Assembly: GCA_900618425.1 (NCBI GenBank)
Contig: UZAN01041824.1
Coordinates: 32,870 to 46,611, forward strand
From: Echinostoma caproni
Taxonomy: Eukaryota; Platyhelminthes; Trematoda; Plagiorchiida; Echinostomatidae
Direction of reading: 5' to 3'
Length of the DNA: 13,742 bases
The notes beneath the pieces are model-generated. The model worked only from the letters and a program-made list of their open reading frames with translations. It did no database searches and was not told the origin of the DNA. Positions 1 to 9,725 of this stretch are shown here, piece after piece. A program made the translations under genes and the position numbers. The stretch's first letter is position 1, and each line of letters begins with the position of its first letter.

Positions 1-572
1 TTGTGTGAATCATTCACCTAGGTATTATCCCCTTTGTTAAGCCTGACATACAATGCTCTTCCTGGAATGGTTTGCGTATGCTTGATTTTGCACAGCCTTA
101 TGACTAATGAGTCTATCCTTACGACGGATAATATCTGGCATACGAATAAACAAAATACTTCATGTAATTAGATATGAATAGAGGGGGAGCGGAGGACGCG
201 GGAGGGGGTGATAAACCCAGTTTCAATAGTTCAGTGCTGTACAAACAGATCTAAGTGATGCATGTCAGACAGTTTGGGTTGAAGTCTGTCTCATTACGAA
301 ATATGCACTTTGACATTACTAAAATCTCCCATGACTTACTTTTTCCCCGCTATTCAGCTCATGCACCACATGCACAACAAATGCAGACTGATACATTTCT
401 TATTAGCCAAAAAAAGTTGCACACTTTTGACGAAATTTGTCTTCGTGACATTCTGGTTCAAGTTAAAAATAGAATTCACAAAACCACATTTGGGGATTGT
501 CACATTACGCTGTGCAGAAAACTAGGCGGCTCCCACGTGCGGGTCCGAATCCCATTGCGGCATCTACTGTTN

Positions 573-585
573 CCCCCCCCCCCCC
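573..585 (+). repeat. Poly-C tract next to an N
   Basis: Thirteen consecutive C directly after an ambiguous base at 572. Homopolymers of this kind are error-prone in assembly, so the length is unreliable. The bases just upstream (528-555) contain a B-box-like GGGTCCGAATCCC, so this may be the end of a degraded tRNA-derived repeat. Confidence 0.9.
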
Positions 586-1971
586 ACTCCCGTCATCACC
601 ACAATAACTGGATCACTGGTAGAGGTAAAATTTTGTGACATTCTACAAAATTCTCAAAAATACCGTATAATGAGAAGAAGAAGAAAAAGGAGTGATTTAA
701 AAGTATTTAGTAAGCCTAATCATATCTGTAAAACCAATTAGGAACAAACAATGCCAAAATATCACTAAAGGTTTTAAGTATGATCTCTTCAGATGTAATT
801 TATTCATTCAAAAGTTTGCCGGTGCTGGAATAGGCATGTCTGAGACTGTGTTTCACCAAACAAACATTCAAATGTTATTGAATGGCTTGAATAGTGTATC
901 ATTGCATTTACTTTTACCGTTTAGTTTGGTTTAACCAGCTTGATCTATTACCGAGGTAACAGCATACCAACGAGTTCCCTATAGCCATCTTTTCCGGCTC
1001 ATAATTTTATGCTCAGACCAGAGCTCTGAGTGCTTTGGAGTAGCGAAACACCATCCTCAGCAGAGATTATTTGAGACACTGGGGCGTAGGGAAGCGTTTT
1101 GTGAGGTGCAAGGGAAGAGTGACCAACCGCAACACGAGACACCCACTCCCGACCATACTGAGGAATTCGGAGGCTGGCGAATCCCATTATGAATTACCAA
1201 AATCTAGCCTCCAACTGTTGCAACGTGCTGCTGGGTGAACGTTTTAGTTAATTTTTCCCTTCAATTAAAACCAGCGCAGCCTGTGTTTTTGTACAAAACT
1301 ATCAGAATTGTTAGACAATAAACTTTGCAGTGAGTGACTTAAAGCACCACAGACTACAATTCTTCACAATTCTCATTTTCACTTGCGTTCGGGTTCTGTC
1401 GCTCGAACAATGTATCGCAAATTAGCATCTCCCGTTCTTGTCTTCATGATTTCCATAGATTGCCTCCTGAACTGATGTCCTCCCCCAAAATACCCTGCTA
1501 CTCTCAAGTTCACCTTTCGTTGATTTATTTTCGCCCTCCTTTGACTACTCGTATAATCAGCTCAAACCAGTTCGACTTTGTGAACAGGTGTACTTAGTTG
1601 CTCCAACCTACTTCACGTATTTTGTTCATTGCTTCTGTCCACCTCTTTGTCCACATCCAATCAGAATTCATCTATCACATCTCCATTCATAGTGTAAATC
1701 CGTCTATGTATTTAGTACCCACATGTTGACCACTGTTGTTTATCCAGCTTCTCACATCTGACACTTGACCTTGAAGTACTGCCTAAGTTCGCGTTGCACC
1801 TCCTGCCCGACTATCCATACGTGGCTAGGGTTGGCGACGATGAGATTATGCAAATCCATTTTCCGATTGCATGGCGTACGCACATTCTCATGCGTTTGTT
1901 TATTGTTTGTTCAGTCTTTTCCGGAGATGGGCTGTTTGCTTTATTTTAGTACAAAGTTGTATAAGGTCATT

Positions 1972-2016
1972 CACGCACACACGCACATACACACACACAC
2001 ACTCAAATACGCACAC
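1972..2016 (+). repeat. Imperfect (CA)n microsatellite
   Basis: Dinucleotide CA tract with scattered G and T interruptions; the longest pure part is at about 1990-2002. It produces the HTHIHTHT-like stretch in the open frames that cross it, which is the main reason those frames are not called as genes. Confidence 0.95.
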
Positions 2017-2373
2017 GAGCAGAATAGTTCGCTTTGCCCACCAGATCGCTTGTTTTGTTTTCGTAAAGTCAGTCAGTTATCCTTTACTTGCCACGCAGAT
2101 GCTTTTTTTTCTTCCCTTATACAAATAAGGCATAGATCAACACCAACTTTATTCCTGATTCACACGTGCGTGTGGCATTGTTCTCATGCTAACCCAACAA
2201 TTATTCTTACGGGAGTTTTTTTTCATAAATACATCAAGTATATATCTTTTGCACGCCGAAAGATGAATAGTCAATAGTAACACAGTTAAAGCTGAACCAA
2301 TAAACAAACAAAATCACACCGGAATTGTGGAAAACCTAGAACAAACAGAAACATTTTGCAATATGCGCGAGCT

Positions 2374-2574
2374 TATTTCAACGGGGAATTCGTCGTGCGT
2401 AGAGCAAATGAAGCGTGAATTGAAAAGCTAAACAGCAGTGGACATCTGTTTCGACCTGGTTGGGGATAGAATCCGGGACCTCACAGGCAGTACGCAACCA
2501 TACTACCCGCTCGGCCACCCTGAGGGAACTGATCTGACCGTTTTTAGTTTTCATTCTCCATTTACACGATATCG
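2374..2574 (-). repeat. tRNA-derived SINE-like copy A1 (minus)
   Basis: Read on the minus strand, it begins with a leader (GTGTAAATGGAGAATG) and then a tRNA-like head with A box TGGCCGAGCGGGTAG (2503-2517) and a degenerate B box GGATTCTATCC (2463-2473). A tail follows: AACCAGGTCGAAACAG, AGCTTTTCAATTCACGC and ACGACGAATTCCCC. The same blocks occur in copies A2 and B2, which identifies it as a member of one family. The open frame on this strand comes from the repeat and is not a host gene. The outer limit is where similarity to A2 fades. Confidence 0.8.
2463..2517 (-). promoter_or_regulatory. Pol III internal promoter relic of copy A1
   Basis: Minus-strand A box at 2503-2517 (TGGCCGAGCGGGTAG) is a good match. 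The B box at 2463-2473 (GGATTCTATCC) has lost the central CGA and is probably inactive. Confidence 0.5.
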
Positions 2575-2578
2575 CGAT

Positions 2579-2872
2579 GTCTGTGGCCCGCAACAAGCTC
2601 ACAAAGATGGTTTGTTCTATATCAGGTAAATTCAAACTGAAAAACGGTGTGATCAGTTACCCGGTGGCCGAGTGATTAATACGTTTGTGTTCTTCCTGTG
2701 AAGTTCCGGGTCCGATCCCCAGTTGGGTCTATATATTCACACTGCACGGATGAGACCCAGCCAGGTGGAAACGTTTGTCCAGTGCTCCCCAGCTTTTCAG
2801 TTCACGCTCTATTTAATATATACACGACGAATTCCCATTTGAAATTGAAATCCAAATTCCCCGTGACTCATT
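2579..2872 (+). repeat. tRNA-derived SINE-like copy A2 (plus)
   Basis: About 294 bp. It opens with a 45-bp leader (2579-2623) matching 40 of 45 bases at 10860-10904, then an AT-rich link and GATCAGTT. The tRNA-like part follows: A box TGGCCGAGTGATTAA (2665-2679) and B box GGGTCCGATCC (2708-2718). ACCCGG (2659-2664) can pair with TTGGGT (2723-2728), including two G-U pairs, as a remnant acceptor stem. The tail carries GAGACCCAGCCAGGTGGAAA, CCAGTGCTCCCCAGCTTTTC and GACGAATTCCCATTTGAAAT. It lies a few bases from A1, in the opposite orientation, with heads facing each other. It probably moved using enzymes supplied by a LINE. Confidence 0.85.
2665..2718 (+). promoter_or_regulatory. Pol III internal promoter of copy A2
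   Basis: A box at 2665-2679 and B box at 2708-2718, about 30 bases apart as in tRNA genes. The B box deviates from GGTTCGANTCC (it reads GGGTCCGATCC), so activity is doubtful. Confidence 0.6.
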
Positions 2873-4699
2873 TGAAATGTGTGAGCTTAGTTTGGAAGCG
2901 ATGCGTTCTGGGTTATCAAGATATCGGGCCAGAACAGGCACCACAGAAGACCGGTAGGCGGTTATGCAAACAAATAGACAGATAAAGTAGGACCGGGTGG
3001 AAGAAGAAGAGGACACACACTTAATGAGGTCTGAGTGAAACGAATGCGACCGGTTGTCCATGATATTTTTTTGTGGATGACGAGAGACACAACTCTGTGT
3101 GTGTGTGTTTTAAAACAATGAAGTGACAGTGAATTTCACCGGGAATTCCCGCTAGTTCGAACTAATTGTGCTCAGGATCAGGGAAGAAACTTAAAGTCTC
3201 TCTTGAGCATAGATAATAAGATTACTGGGGACCCGTACAAACGTAGTCTTAGGACAGGATTCTAAGAGATTTACATAACGGTTCCCTCTAAGAAATGAGA
3301 ACAGTAAGTCTACGTATTTCGACTGATTAAGAATACGGTTATGTATAGTGGACCCTTCAGTAAGGCTTAAAGGTGAAGATGACATATGCATCTGTATGGG
3401 CACTTCGGATCAAAACATTTTTTGTACATTTAATGAGAAGTGCAGGCAGGTAAGATGCAGTGTTTAGGGTCTTTAATCATCAAATGAAGAATGCATTTCG
3501 TTTACTTCAAGAATTCTTCAAGAATGTTGACAAAAAGCACGGGATAGCCACCTCGTTCTTGTTTAGACACTTCAGCCGGCGTATTTATCGTGTTCCCGCC
3601 AAGAGTCAACCGCAAACCCTCGGTTTGGGAGCCAAAATTAGTACTACTTCGGAACTGTTCGTTTGACGGTCAATATGTCGAGCGAATGTGAATTTAAACA
3701 TTGATTCCCTACTTGGGGAACATATTACATATATTCATTGCGTGAACCGACACTCGTTCCGGTTAGCTTCAAAAAGGTTTTGAAATTATTCAGCTCCAGA
3801 CTGTAGACTACCAGTCAGGAAGCGTTTGCATCACTTAATAAATTATCATTAAAACCTCAAGAACTTCACCTGTTAGCACATGGAACATTCTAACAGGAAA
3901 ACCCTTCTGCTAAGATCGAATTCCAACCGCGACGCTATGCATAATCATTTAGAGCCCGTAACCCAACACAGAAAATCAGAACACACAAAACAGCGTACGT
4001 TCGGAATCGGGCTAATGATTTAACAAATGACCGTGAGAGTACATCAATCGATTAAATGTTGACCGACAATTAGGTCAAGCTGGCGCATGGACAAAACGGA
4101 TTGAAGGAGTATCAGTCAGTGTCTGTCGTGAACAGCTGTGTCACGTCATTGGACGATCAATGGGAACTGATAGACGAATGCGTACGTAGCAACATCTAAT
4201 TCCACTCATCGCCTACATGGTGTTCTATACGGATGTCTAGAAGTTCGACATTTCGTTCTTCACCTTTTCACATATCAAAATCCTTAGAAACTTCACGGTT
4301 CCCGCCCGCTTCCGTTCGAACGCTCTCACATCGGACGCAGATCTCGACTGAAATTCTCAACTCAATGTTGATGTTTGTTGTTTACCAATGTTCTTCTATC
4401 CGGTTAAATCCAGTGAGCGAAAGTGGCAATAATGTGGTGATGAGCATCCGGATGGATGTTCTCAACGAGGGAATAGTGCTCGCTCAGATAATTTCCTCAC
4501 AATGCCGGATGTAATAAGTTCAATTAGCAAAAGAATGCCATTACCGATCCTTGCTCGTCGGTACACGAGAGCAATAACCTTGAAGGTTTAGACCGCGTTG
4601 TGCGTGCCTAGTCTATACTATGTGGAGTCTTTCAGACCGCCGTGTTTTAATATAAATCAATTATTTGAACACCTATGGCCTTGTATAGTTCGCCACTCC
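2873..4699. other. No gene recognised
   Basis: Contains a GAAGAAGAAGAGG stretch near 3000 and the TG repeat at 3096. Open frames at 3460-3666 and 4233-4514 have no recognisable motif. The part before the LINE (about 3900-4700) was read for a LINE endonuclease domain and none was seen. Confidence 0.6.
3096..3109 (+). repeat. (TG)7 microsatellite
   Basis: Seven TG units, followed by TTTTAAAACA. No coding or regulatory context is visible. Confidence 0.9.
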
Positions 4700-5371
4700 A
4701 AGTCCTGAGGCTTAATGTTACCGGTTTCCATCACTGAACAGCTTCCTCCCGCTCTTTTTAAGATGGGGGGCGATGACCTCGTAGACTCCATGACTGATCT
4801 AATGCGTAACATTTGGTCACATGAGCGCATTCCTTCATCCTGTAGCAAATCAGTGATTTGTCCCATTTTTAAGAAGGGATCTCTCAACGACTGCACAAAA
4901 CTTTGTGGAATAAGTTTGATCCCAATCGTCACTAAGTTACTTGCCTTTATCGTACTTTGACGTTTGACACCGTTTAGGGTGACAAATATCTTCGAGCAAC
5001 AAGCGGGATCTTGACCAGGCCGCGGTTGTATCGATAAAATCTCCACTCTGCATCAAGTCGTCGAGCGTCGCCATACGCACTGTAGACCAACGGTTGTCGT
5101 TTTCCTTGATCTAAAAGGAGCCTTCGACTTAGCTTATCGTGAATCACTTATGGGTTTTCTCCTTCGCAAAGGAATACCGCAGATGTATGTGAACATACTG
5201 AGTTCACTCTACTCACATACTTCTGGAAGTTTAAGTGTTTACGGTGAGCTGAGTAGGCCATTCGTAACTAGCAGCGGTGTTCGTTAAGGGTGCCCTCTTT
5301 CACCAATCCTATTCAATTTCTTCATAGAAGAAATACTGGAGAACACAGTAAGTGGCCTCCAAAATGTAGAT

Positions 5372-5372
<1 letters not shown>

Positions 5373-5422
<50 letters not shown>
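5373..5422 (+). repeat. (TAGA)12.5 microsatellite inside RT
   Basis: Fifty bases of perfect TAGA repeat lie between the codons for GLQNVD and KLCDLEYADD, that is, just before the catalytic YADD. The tract leaves the downstream reading frame in register (frame of 4715 still reads YADD) but introduces a TAG every twelve bases, at 5381, 5393, 5405 and 5417. It probably grew after the element was dead. Confidence 0.97.
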
Positions 5423-5423
<1 letters not shown>

Positions 5424-5595
5424 AGCTGTGCGATTTGGAGTACGCTGACGATATTGTCTGCTTGTTCGAATGTATGAAAGAAGCCCAAAGAGCACTTGAC
5501 AGACTAACAAGTTCTGTCGCTCCGTTCGGCATTTGCTTTGCACCTTCAATATGCAAAGTGATGCTGTAATACTGGGTGTCGCCAAGTTCCATTCT

Positions 5596-5717
5596 GAAAC
5601 TGGACGGTCAGTTTCAGTTTCAGTTTTACAACCATCAACCATGCACTTTCGTGCGCCAGTTATGGTTGCTGTCTTTTGGTGGCCCATTTGGATAAAAGAG
5701 CGAAACTAGACGGTCAG
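5596..5717. repeat. 106-bp insertion with 16-bp direct repeats
   Basis: The 16-mer gaaactRgacggtcag occurs at 5596-5611 and again at 5702-5717 with one mismatch. Each copy encodes the same peptide, KLDGQ, so the protein homology stops at the first copy and resumes at the second, one frame over. The 90 bases between them are not explained by the RT family. On the minus strand this segment ends in two copies of CTGAAA next to the repeat. This is the pattern of a short retroposed insertion with a target-site duplication. Inside is an inverted repeat: CAACCAT twice (5629-5642), GCAC-TTTC-GTGC (5643-5654) and ATGGTTG (5662-5668), able to form a small hairpin. A replication-slippage duplication is the alternative. 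Confidence 0.6.
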
Positions 5718-6410
5718 GGATTAGCCGAAGTTGACTGCTTCTGGTACTTAGGTAGCTGCGTGACGAACGACGGTAGCCCATCAAAGGAGATGACCACCTG
5801 CATTTCCAAGGCTCGAGCAGCGTACGAAAGACTTAAACACCTGTGGCGGCGACGTGACTTGTCACTGCAGTTGAAAAGTCGAGTATGCTGTGCCACTGTA
5901 TGATCAGTTCTGCTTTACGGCTGTGAGACCTTGAATTTGCGGGTAGAAGATATCCGTCGTTTGGTACTGTTCGACAATCAATGCTTACGTAGTCTGGCTC
6001 AAGTGGGATTGGGTCAGCGGGTTAGTAACTTAGATGTAAGTCATCAGACGTTTGGAAATACACCAAACAAGAACTCGCTATCGCATCGAATTCAGTTTAA
6101 TAGGTTCCATTGGTTAGGACACATTTTGTGAATGTCCGACAGTCGCCTACTGTAGCGCGCCTTATTCGCAGTGGTTGTTGCAGGCAGCAGGAAGCCAGGT
6201 GGAAGCCAACCACTGACGTGAAGACGAGATATGAAGAAATGCACAGAGCGATTAGGTATAGTAGGTGTCTCTTGTCTTCCGGGTTGGAGTTTAAAAGACT
6301 CTTAAACCGCATGTTTGGAGACACTAAAGGTCATGGCTACGAACCGCAATGCTTTCCAATGCAAAAAAATGGTATCTTCTGAAAAAGCATTGATTCAACG
6401 CCCGTATTGA

Positions 6411-6637
6411 CCTAGAAAAGCTCAACGAAATTGCCTATTTCGGTTCAACCGAGGGTGTATGTAGTATTGTCTCACTTTGGATATGTACGTATGCTAAAAC
6501 ACCTGTCTTCGGCCAGACAACATAACCAATGGATTGTGACGATGCAACCAGCAATCTTAGGGTGTTATTGTTGTGACCTACAATTGATTGATACGTTTGT
6601 TATGCCTGCCTATGGCTGGATTGATTGATCGATTGAG
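6411..6637 (+). other. Probable 3' UTR and tail of the LINE
   Basis: Non-coding stretch between the last RT-family codon and a short GATT-type repeat at 6619-6637 (gattgattgatcgattga). A weaker ATTGATTGAT occurs at 6583-6592. The position directly after the C-terminal domain and the tetranucleotide ending suit an RTE 3' terminus. The open frame at 6431-6628 in this stretch has no recognisable domain and is not called as a gene. Confidence 0.5.
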
Positions 6638-6850
6638 TGACAGGTGCTGCCTGCGACCACATACACATACGCACTCACATCTTGCGGACTGAATCTATGA
6701 CAGCATCGATCGCCTTCGGCCGATCCGACGCTACTATTGAATTATCGGCGGTGAATGATGCGTTGACTATTTGAATGCCTGCTCAACATCATTCAGACTT
6801 CGAGGAACGCTTGAGCCAGTTGTTGGTCTGCCTGCTCGCCTGACTGCAGC

Positions 6851-6950
6851 CTGACTGACTGACTGACTGACTGGCTCACTCACTCACTCACTCACTCATT
6901 CACTCACTCACTCAATCAATCAGTCAATCAATCACTCTGACTGACTGACC
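6851..6950. repeat. Compound tetranucleotide microsatellite
   Basis: A run of CTGA units (6851-6872) passes into CTCA units (about 6875-6914), then CAAT units (about 6913-6934), then CTGA again (about 6936-6949). Neighbouring unit types differ by one or two bases, so the array probably arose by mutation and re-expansion of one starting unit. Confidence 0.95.
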
Positions 6951-6959
6951 TATCATTGC

Positions 6960-9490
6960 GGAAATACTATTGATAGATATTTAAACCATTTCATTCAACC
7001 CATTAAAAGGATTTAGAAATATGAAGTTTTCCACTTGGAATCCTTATTTTCCTTCGCAAAGACTGTGGTTAAGCAGTAAATGTCACCAGTTTATCGCCTC
7101 GGAGGACTTGCTCAAATCCCAGCACCACCTACCGATTAGTCATTATCTGTATGTTGTATGGCAGCCCTTGGACTAGCATCATCCTTCCGGAAAATCGTAG
7201 CATTAAAAATGTAAACGAATTAACAAAAGGAAGTAGACTGAAAGGATTAAACTACCACGTGTTAATTTTTAAGTGCTCTTTAAAAAGGGACTCCTGATGG
7301 AATCAAAATCTCGAATTAACTTAATTTTTCAACCCCTGATGAAAAATCAACATTAGATACAAACTGTTTCTAGGTAGCAAGAGTGAGGCGATGCATAAAG
7401 AGCAAGCGAAATACTATGGAACTTAGTCTAAAAGTGTATCAAGTGTAAGAATAAAACAACAGTTAAACGGATAACACCTACCAATATGTGGGGAAAATGT
7501 TCCTTTATCTAGTTCAATGTCAGGGTGTTATAATTAGAACCAATACCGGTCTTGTGCTTGACCTTAATGTTCCCAAATGAGTTTCTGTCAGTGTAATAGA
7601 AATCCCCGAAGCCAAAGGCCATTAACTCCTCCAAGAGAGGAAAATAAATTTTCGCTGCATGAGGGAACAAAGTCGTAAAGTGCACGACAGGATTCTTCCA
7701 TGTTTATTGGGTACCTGTTGACACAATTACGGCTATTAGGAAGTATCCTTCTATCTCATTAACATTCCAAACTTACTCTTCCTCAGACAGAAAAGACAGT
7801 GTTACTCTTGATAGTGCGGACAACGCGATGGACACTGGAACAAATTCACTTCAAATTATAGACGATACAGGGTTTTCAACTACTCACGTGTTACAGAAAA
7901 CACGAAACGGTGAACAAACTCGTTTTCGAAAACTTCATTATACAACCCTATAAATCGGTATCACTTATATTTAATGGTTATCCGAAGCGGTTCATTCGAG
8001 ACACCCAGCAGACTTCCGATAATAATAGTGAATAAAAAGCTTCTACATGCAACTCACTTTCGAAAGAGGTTTCAAGAAGTAAACTTATCGACCGACATCT
8101 GAAAAGGCCAATCACATGCACATTTTTGGCCGTATGTTTATGTCTCCAGTTCACCAGTCCGTCGGTTGTTTCCCTAAACCACAAGTTAAACCATCAGGTA
8201 GTTTTTGCAAAGAGGTTCAAGGAAAACAAACCAGCGAGGTTGGCTAACAGGGAGAATAAAAGTACCTTCAGTGCATTGTTGAACCTTTTACAAATACCGC
8301 GCATCTTATGAGTGAAGATATTCTTTGAGGTGCTGGATTCCTCTTTATCCATCAAAGGCTGTTCATCAACCAGATTTGGCGAAACAGTCAAAGCAATAGG
8401 CATCCATCAATCCATTCAACCCATCGCTCTGTTTGGTAAAAGTGATTTGCCACGTCACAACAACTGCCACGGCCCCAGGGTGAATTTAGTCGCAGCACTG
8501 AAGATGACCATTTCCGTGACTCAGTTTCCCTGTCCATTTACCCTGTGACCCGAACAGATGGTGATCTTAACTCTTTTCTGCCTCATTCTCAATCCCATTC
8601 AACCAGCACCGTTTTTTCTCTACAAAGAACACACCAACTGAATCTGCAAACAAATCCAAAGCTATGCAAATAGGCTATGCCTATTACCAATTTAGGTCAC
8701 TGTATGTCAGTATCATATATATGCACTGTGTAGTCCCAGGGGACACTTTTGGAGACATTGCCCAAATATCTGCATGAAGGTCCTCATGTATACATATTTT
8801 GGTGTTTTGCAAATTCCCAAATATCTGTGACAGAGTTGACGACACTATAGCCGACAGGAACATCACTCAAACAAGCTTTGCATAATTGAACAATGAATGT
8901 ATGTTACCGAGTCACTTTGGTACGGGGAGGTTAGTTCATTCAAAGCATCTGACGTAACTTCCCGGTCAATTAGGTTAATGTGAACAGACAAGTCAGAGAT
9001 TTTTTCAAATGGGGGCATATCATGTTTTCGTNAATTAGCCTTGGCCGTCTTCATCCTTTTACTGATAAAGAAAGAGGAATGCCGTTTGTGGTGAAGAGTA
9101 CTTCTGGGAAATGTTTTGAACATTTTATGTTTAGAACGGTGTTTACTATGTTTGAGGATTACAGTGCTGATTATTGACATAATTAACAACTTGATATACT
9201 GTTGCCCAGTCACTTGAAGTGGCACACAAATTGTTCATGATTCGCAAAGCGACGTTTACGGTACCGTTGGGGGACTTTTGTACTACACATTTTTATTAAT
9301 TGACTTATATAGTTGTATTAGCCAGAAGAAGAACTTATCGAAAACAAGCCTGTTTGTAATTTCGTGCTTTCTTAAATGACGTAATGGGAATCTTCACCGA
9401 GCTCGATTGTTAAATGTATTTGGTGTTCTTAAAATTGTTTATGAAACATCTACCACCATCTAACTTAAAATAAAAAGTTGAAGACGAATG
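6960..9490. other. No gene recognised
   Basis: AT-rich, with stops in every frame at short intervals and no tRNA, LINE or SINE hallmark beyond a weak B-box-like GCTCAAATCCC near 7110. A 12-base direct repeat CCCAAATATCTG occurs at 8761-8772 and 8816-8827. The minus-strand open frame at 8863-9225 (120 codons, crossing an N at 9033) has no recognised motif. Confidence 0.6.
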
Positions 9491-9497
9491 ACGGTGA

Positions 9498-9725
9498 TCA
9501 TTCACCAGTTCCCCCTCGATGTTTCATATGGAGATAAGTCCCGAACCAGTCTAAGTAGTCATTACCCCTAACAGGCACCAGTAAAAACCGGTACTGTTTC
9601 TTTCGGATGGTATTTTGATCTACTTTAAACTGAAGAAGCTCATCAGAAGATTCACCTTTGGGTACATAAAACGTTTGTTGACTTGACTTGACTTGAGTGA
9701 TAGGATCAGAGATCTGTCCGGTCAT
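9498..9725 (-). other. Possible coding exon or relic, unrecognised
   Basis: Minus-strand open segment of 75 codons starting with ATG. Its composition is protein-like (for example SDELLQFKVDQNT, YRFLLVPVRGNDYLDWF), without the low complexity of other open frames here. It ends at GGAACTGGTGAATGA, where G|GTGAAT could serve as a splice donor. Upstream, 9756-9938 is open in the same frame (AQRKAEKYVDYLCC), separated by a tandem TAA-TGA. I recognise no domain. It may be an exon of an unseen gene, a decayed transposon fragment, or chance. Confidence 0.2.

Larger units (their letters stand above)
1..2370. other. No gene recognised
   Basis: AT-rich sequence with a poly-C tract at 573-585, GAAGAAGAAGAA at about 673-685, a 10-bp palindrome CAGAGCTCTG at 1019-1028 and the CA tract at 1972-2016. 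The longest open frame (1765-2277) crosses the CA tract and is rich in Cys, His and Phe without domain character, so it is not called. A minus-strand frame at 999-1187 has a varied composition but no recognised motif. Confidence 0.6.
4715..6410 (+). pseudogene. Reverse transcriptase pseudogene of the LINE
   Basis: The original product copied element RNA into the chromosome. In frame from 4715 the order is: LPPALF block; VICPIFKKGS (about 4850-4880); PGRGCIDKISTLHQVVERRH (about 5015-5075); palm motif A VVFLDLKGAFD, whose first Asp is at 5108-5110; motif B SGVR-stop-GCPLSPILFN (about 5273-5320); and motif C LEYADD with YADD at 5441-5452. After an insertion the frame shifts by one and continues as EVDCFWYLGSCV (5724 on), RAAYERLKHLWRRRDLSL, SVLLYGCET, LRVEDIRRLVLFDNQCLR, FHWLGHIL and LPGWSLKD, ending at 6408-6410. 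Stop codons interrupt it at 4958, 5012, 5285, 5567, 5901, 6129, 6153, 6219 and 6303, besides those in the GATA tract. Several are one transition from the residue expected in the family (Arg CGA to TGA, Gln CAA to TAA). It cannot encode an active enzyme. Confidence 0.93.
4700..6637 (+). mobile_element. 5'-truncated, decayed RTE-like LINE
   Basis: Relic of a non-LTR retrotransposon. It keeps most of the reverse transcriptase, the C-terminal region and a 3' UTR. The similarity begins near LPPALFKMGGDDLV at about 4742, so the apurinic-type endonuclease domain and 5' UTR expected in RTE elements are missing; I found no endonuclease motif upstream to about 3900. This is the usual result of incomplete target-primed reverse transcription. 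The 3' end is placed at a short GATT-type tetranucleotide tail at 6619-6637, since RTE elements usually end in short tandem repeats rather than poly-A. The 5' limit is uncertain by about 40 bases. Assignment to the RTE clade, rather than CR1, rests on remembered family patterns and is an inference; identity as a LINE is firm. Confidence 0.9.

Noticed and set aside
999..1187. Minus-strand 62-codon frame as a gene or transposon fragment
   Set aside because: The composition is varied, but there is no recognised motif, no second copy in the window and no splice context.
1765..2277. 170-codon open frame on the plus strand
   Set aside because: It crosses the CA microsatellite, is rich in Cys, His and Phe, and shows no domain; the 5' half is AT-rich non-coding-like sequence.
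2659..2728. Functional tRNA gene
   Set aside because: A and B boxes are present, but the acceptor stem relies on G-U pairs, no proper anticodon arm is visible, and the sequence continues into a SINE tail.
2378..2985. Short open frames on both strands
   Set aside because: They coincide with SINE-like copies A1 and A2; peptide resemblance to frames at 10508-10828 comes from the shared repeat tail, not a gene family.
4657..5046. 129-codon minus-strand open frame
   Set aside because: It is antisense to the conserved RT motifs in the plus frame of 4715, which explain the sequence better.
5284..5687. Two minus-strand open frames with LSIYLSIY repeats
   Set aside because: They are antisense to the reverse transcriptase relic and owe their length to the TAGA microsatellite, which is open on that strand.
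6110..6382. 90-codon plus-strand open frame
   Set aside because: The LINE C-terminal motifs (WLGHIL, LPGWSLKD) continue in another frame through stops at 6129, 6153, 6219 and 6303, so this frame is an out-of-frame shadow.
6851..6950. CRISPR-like or functional tandem array
   Set aside because: Units are four bases with no spacers; it is a compound microsatellite.
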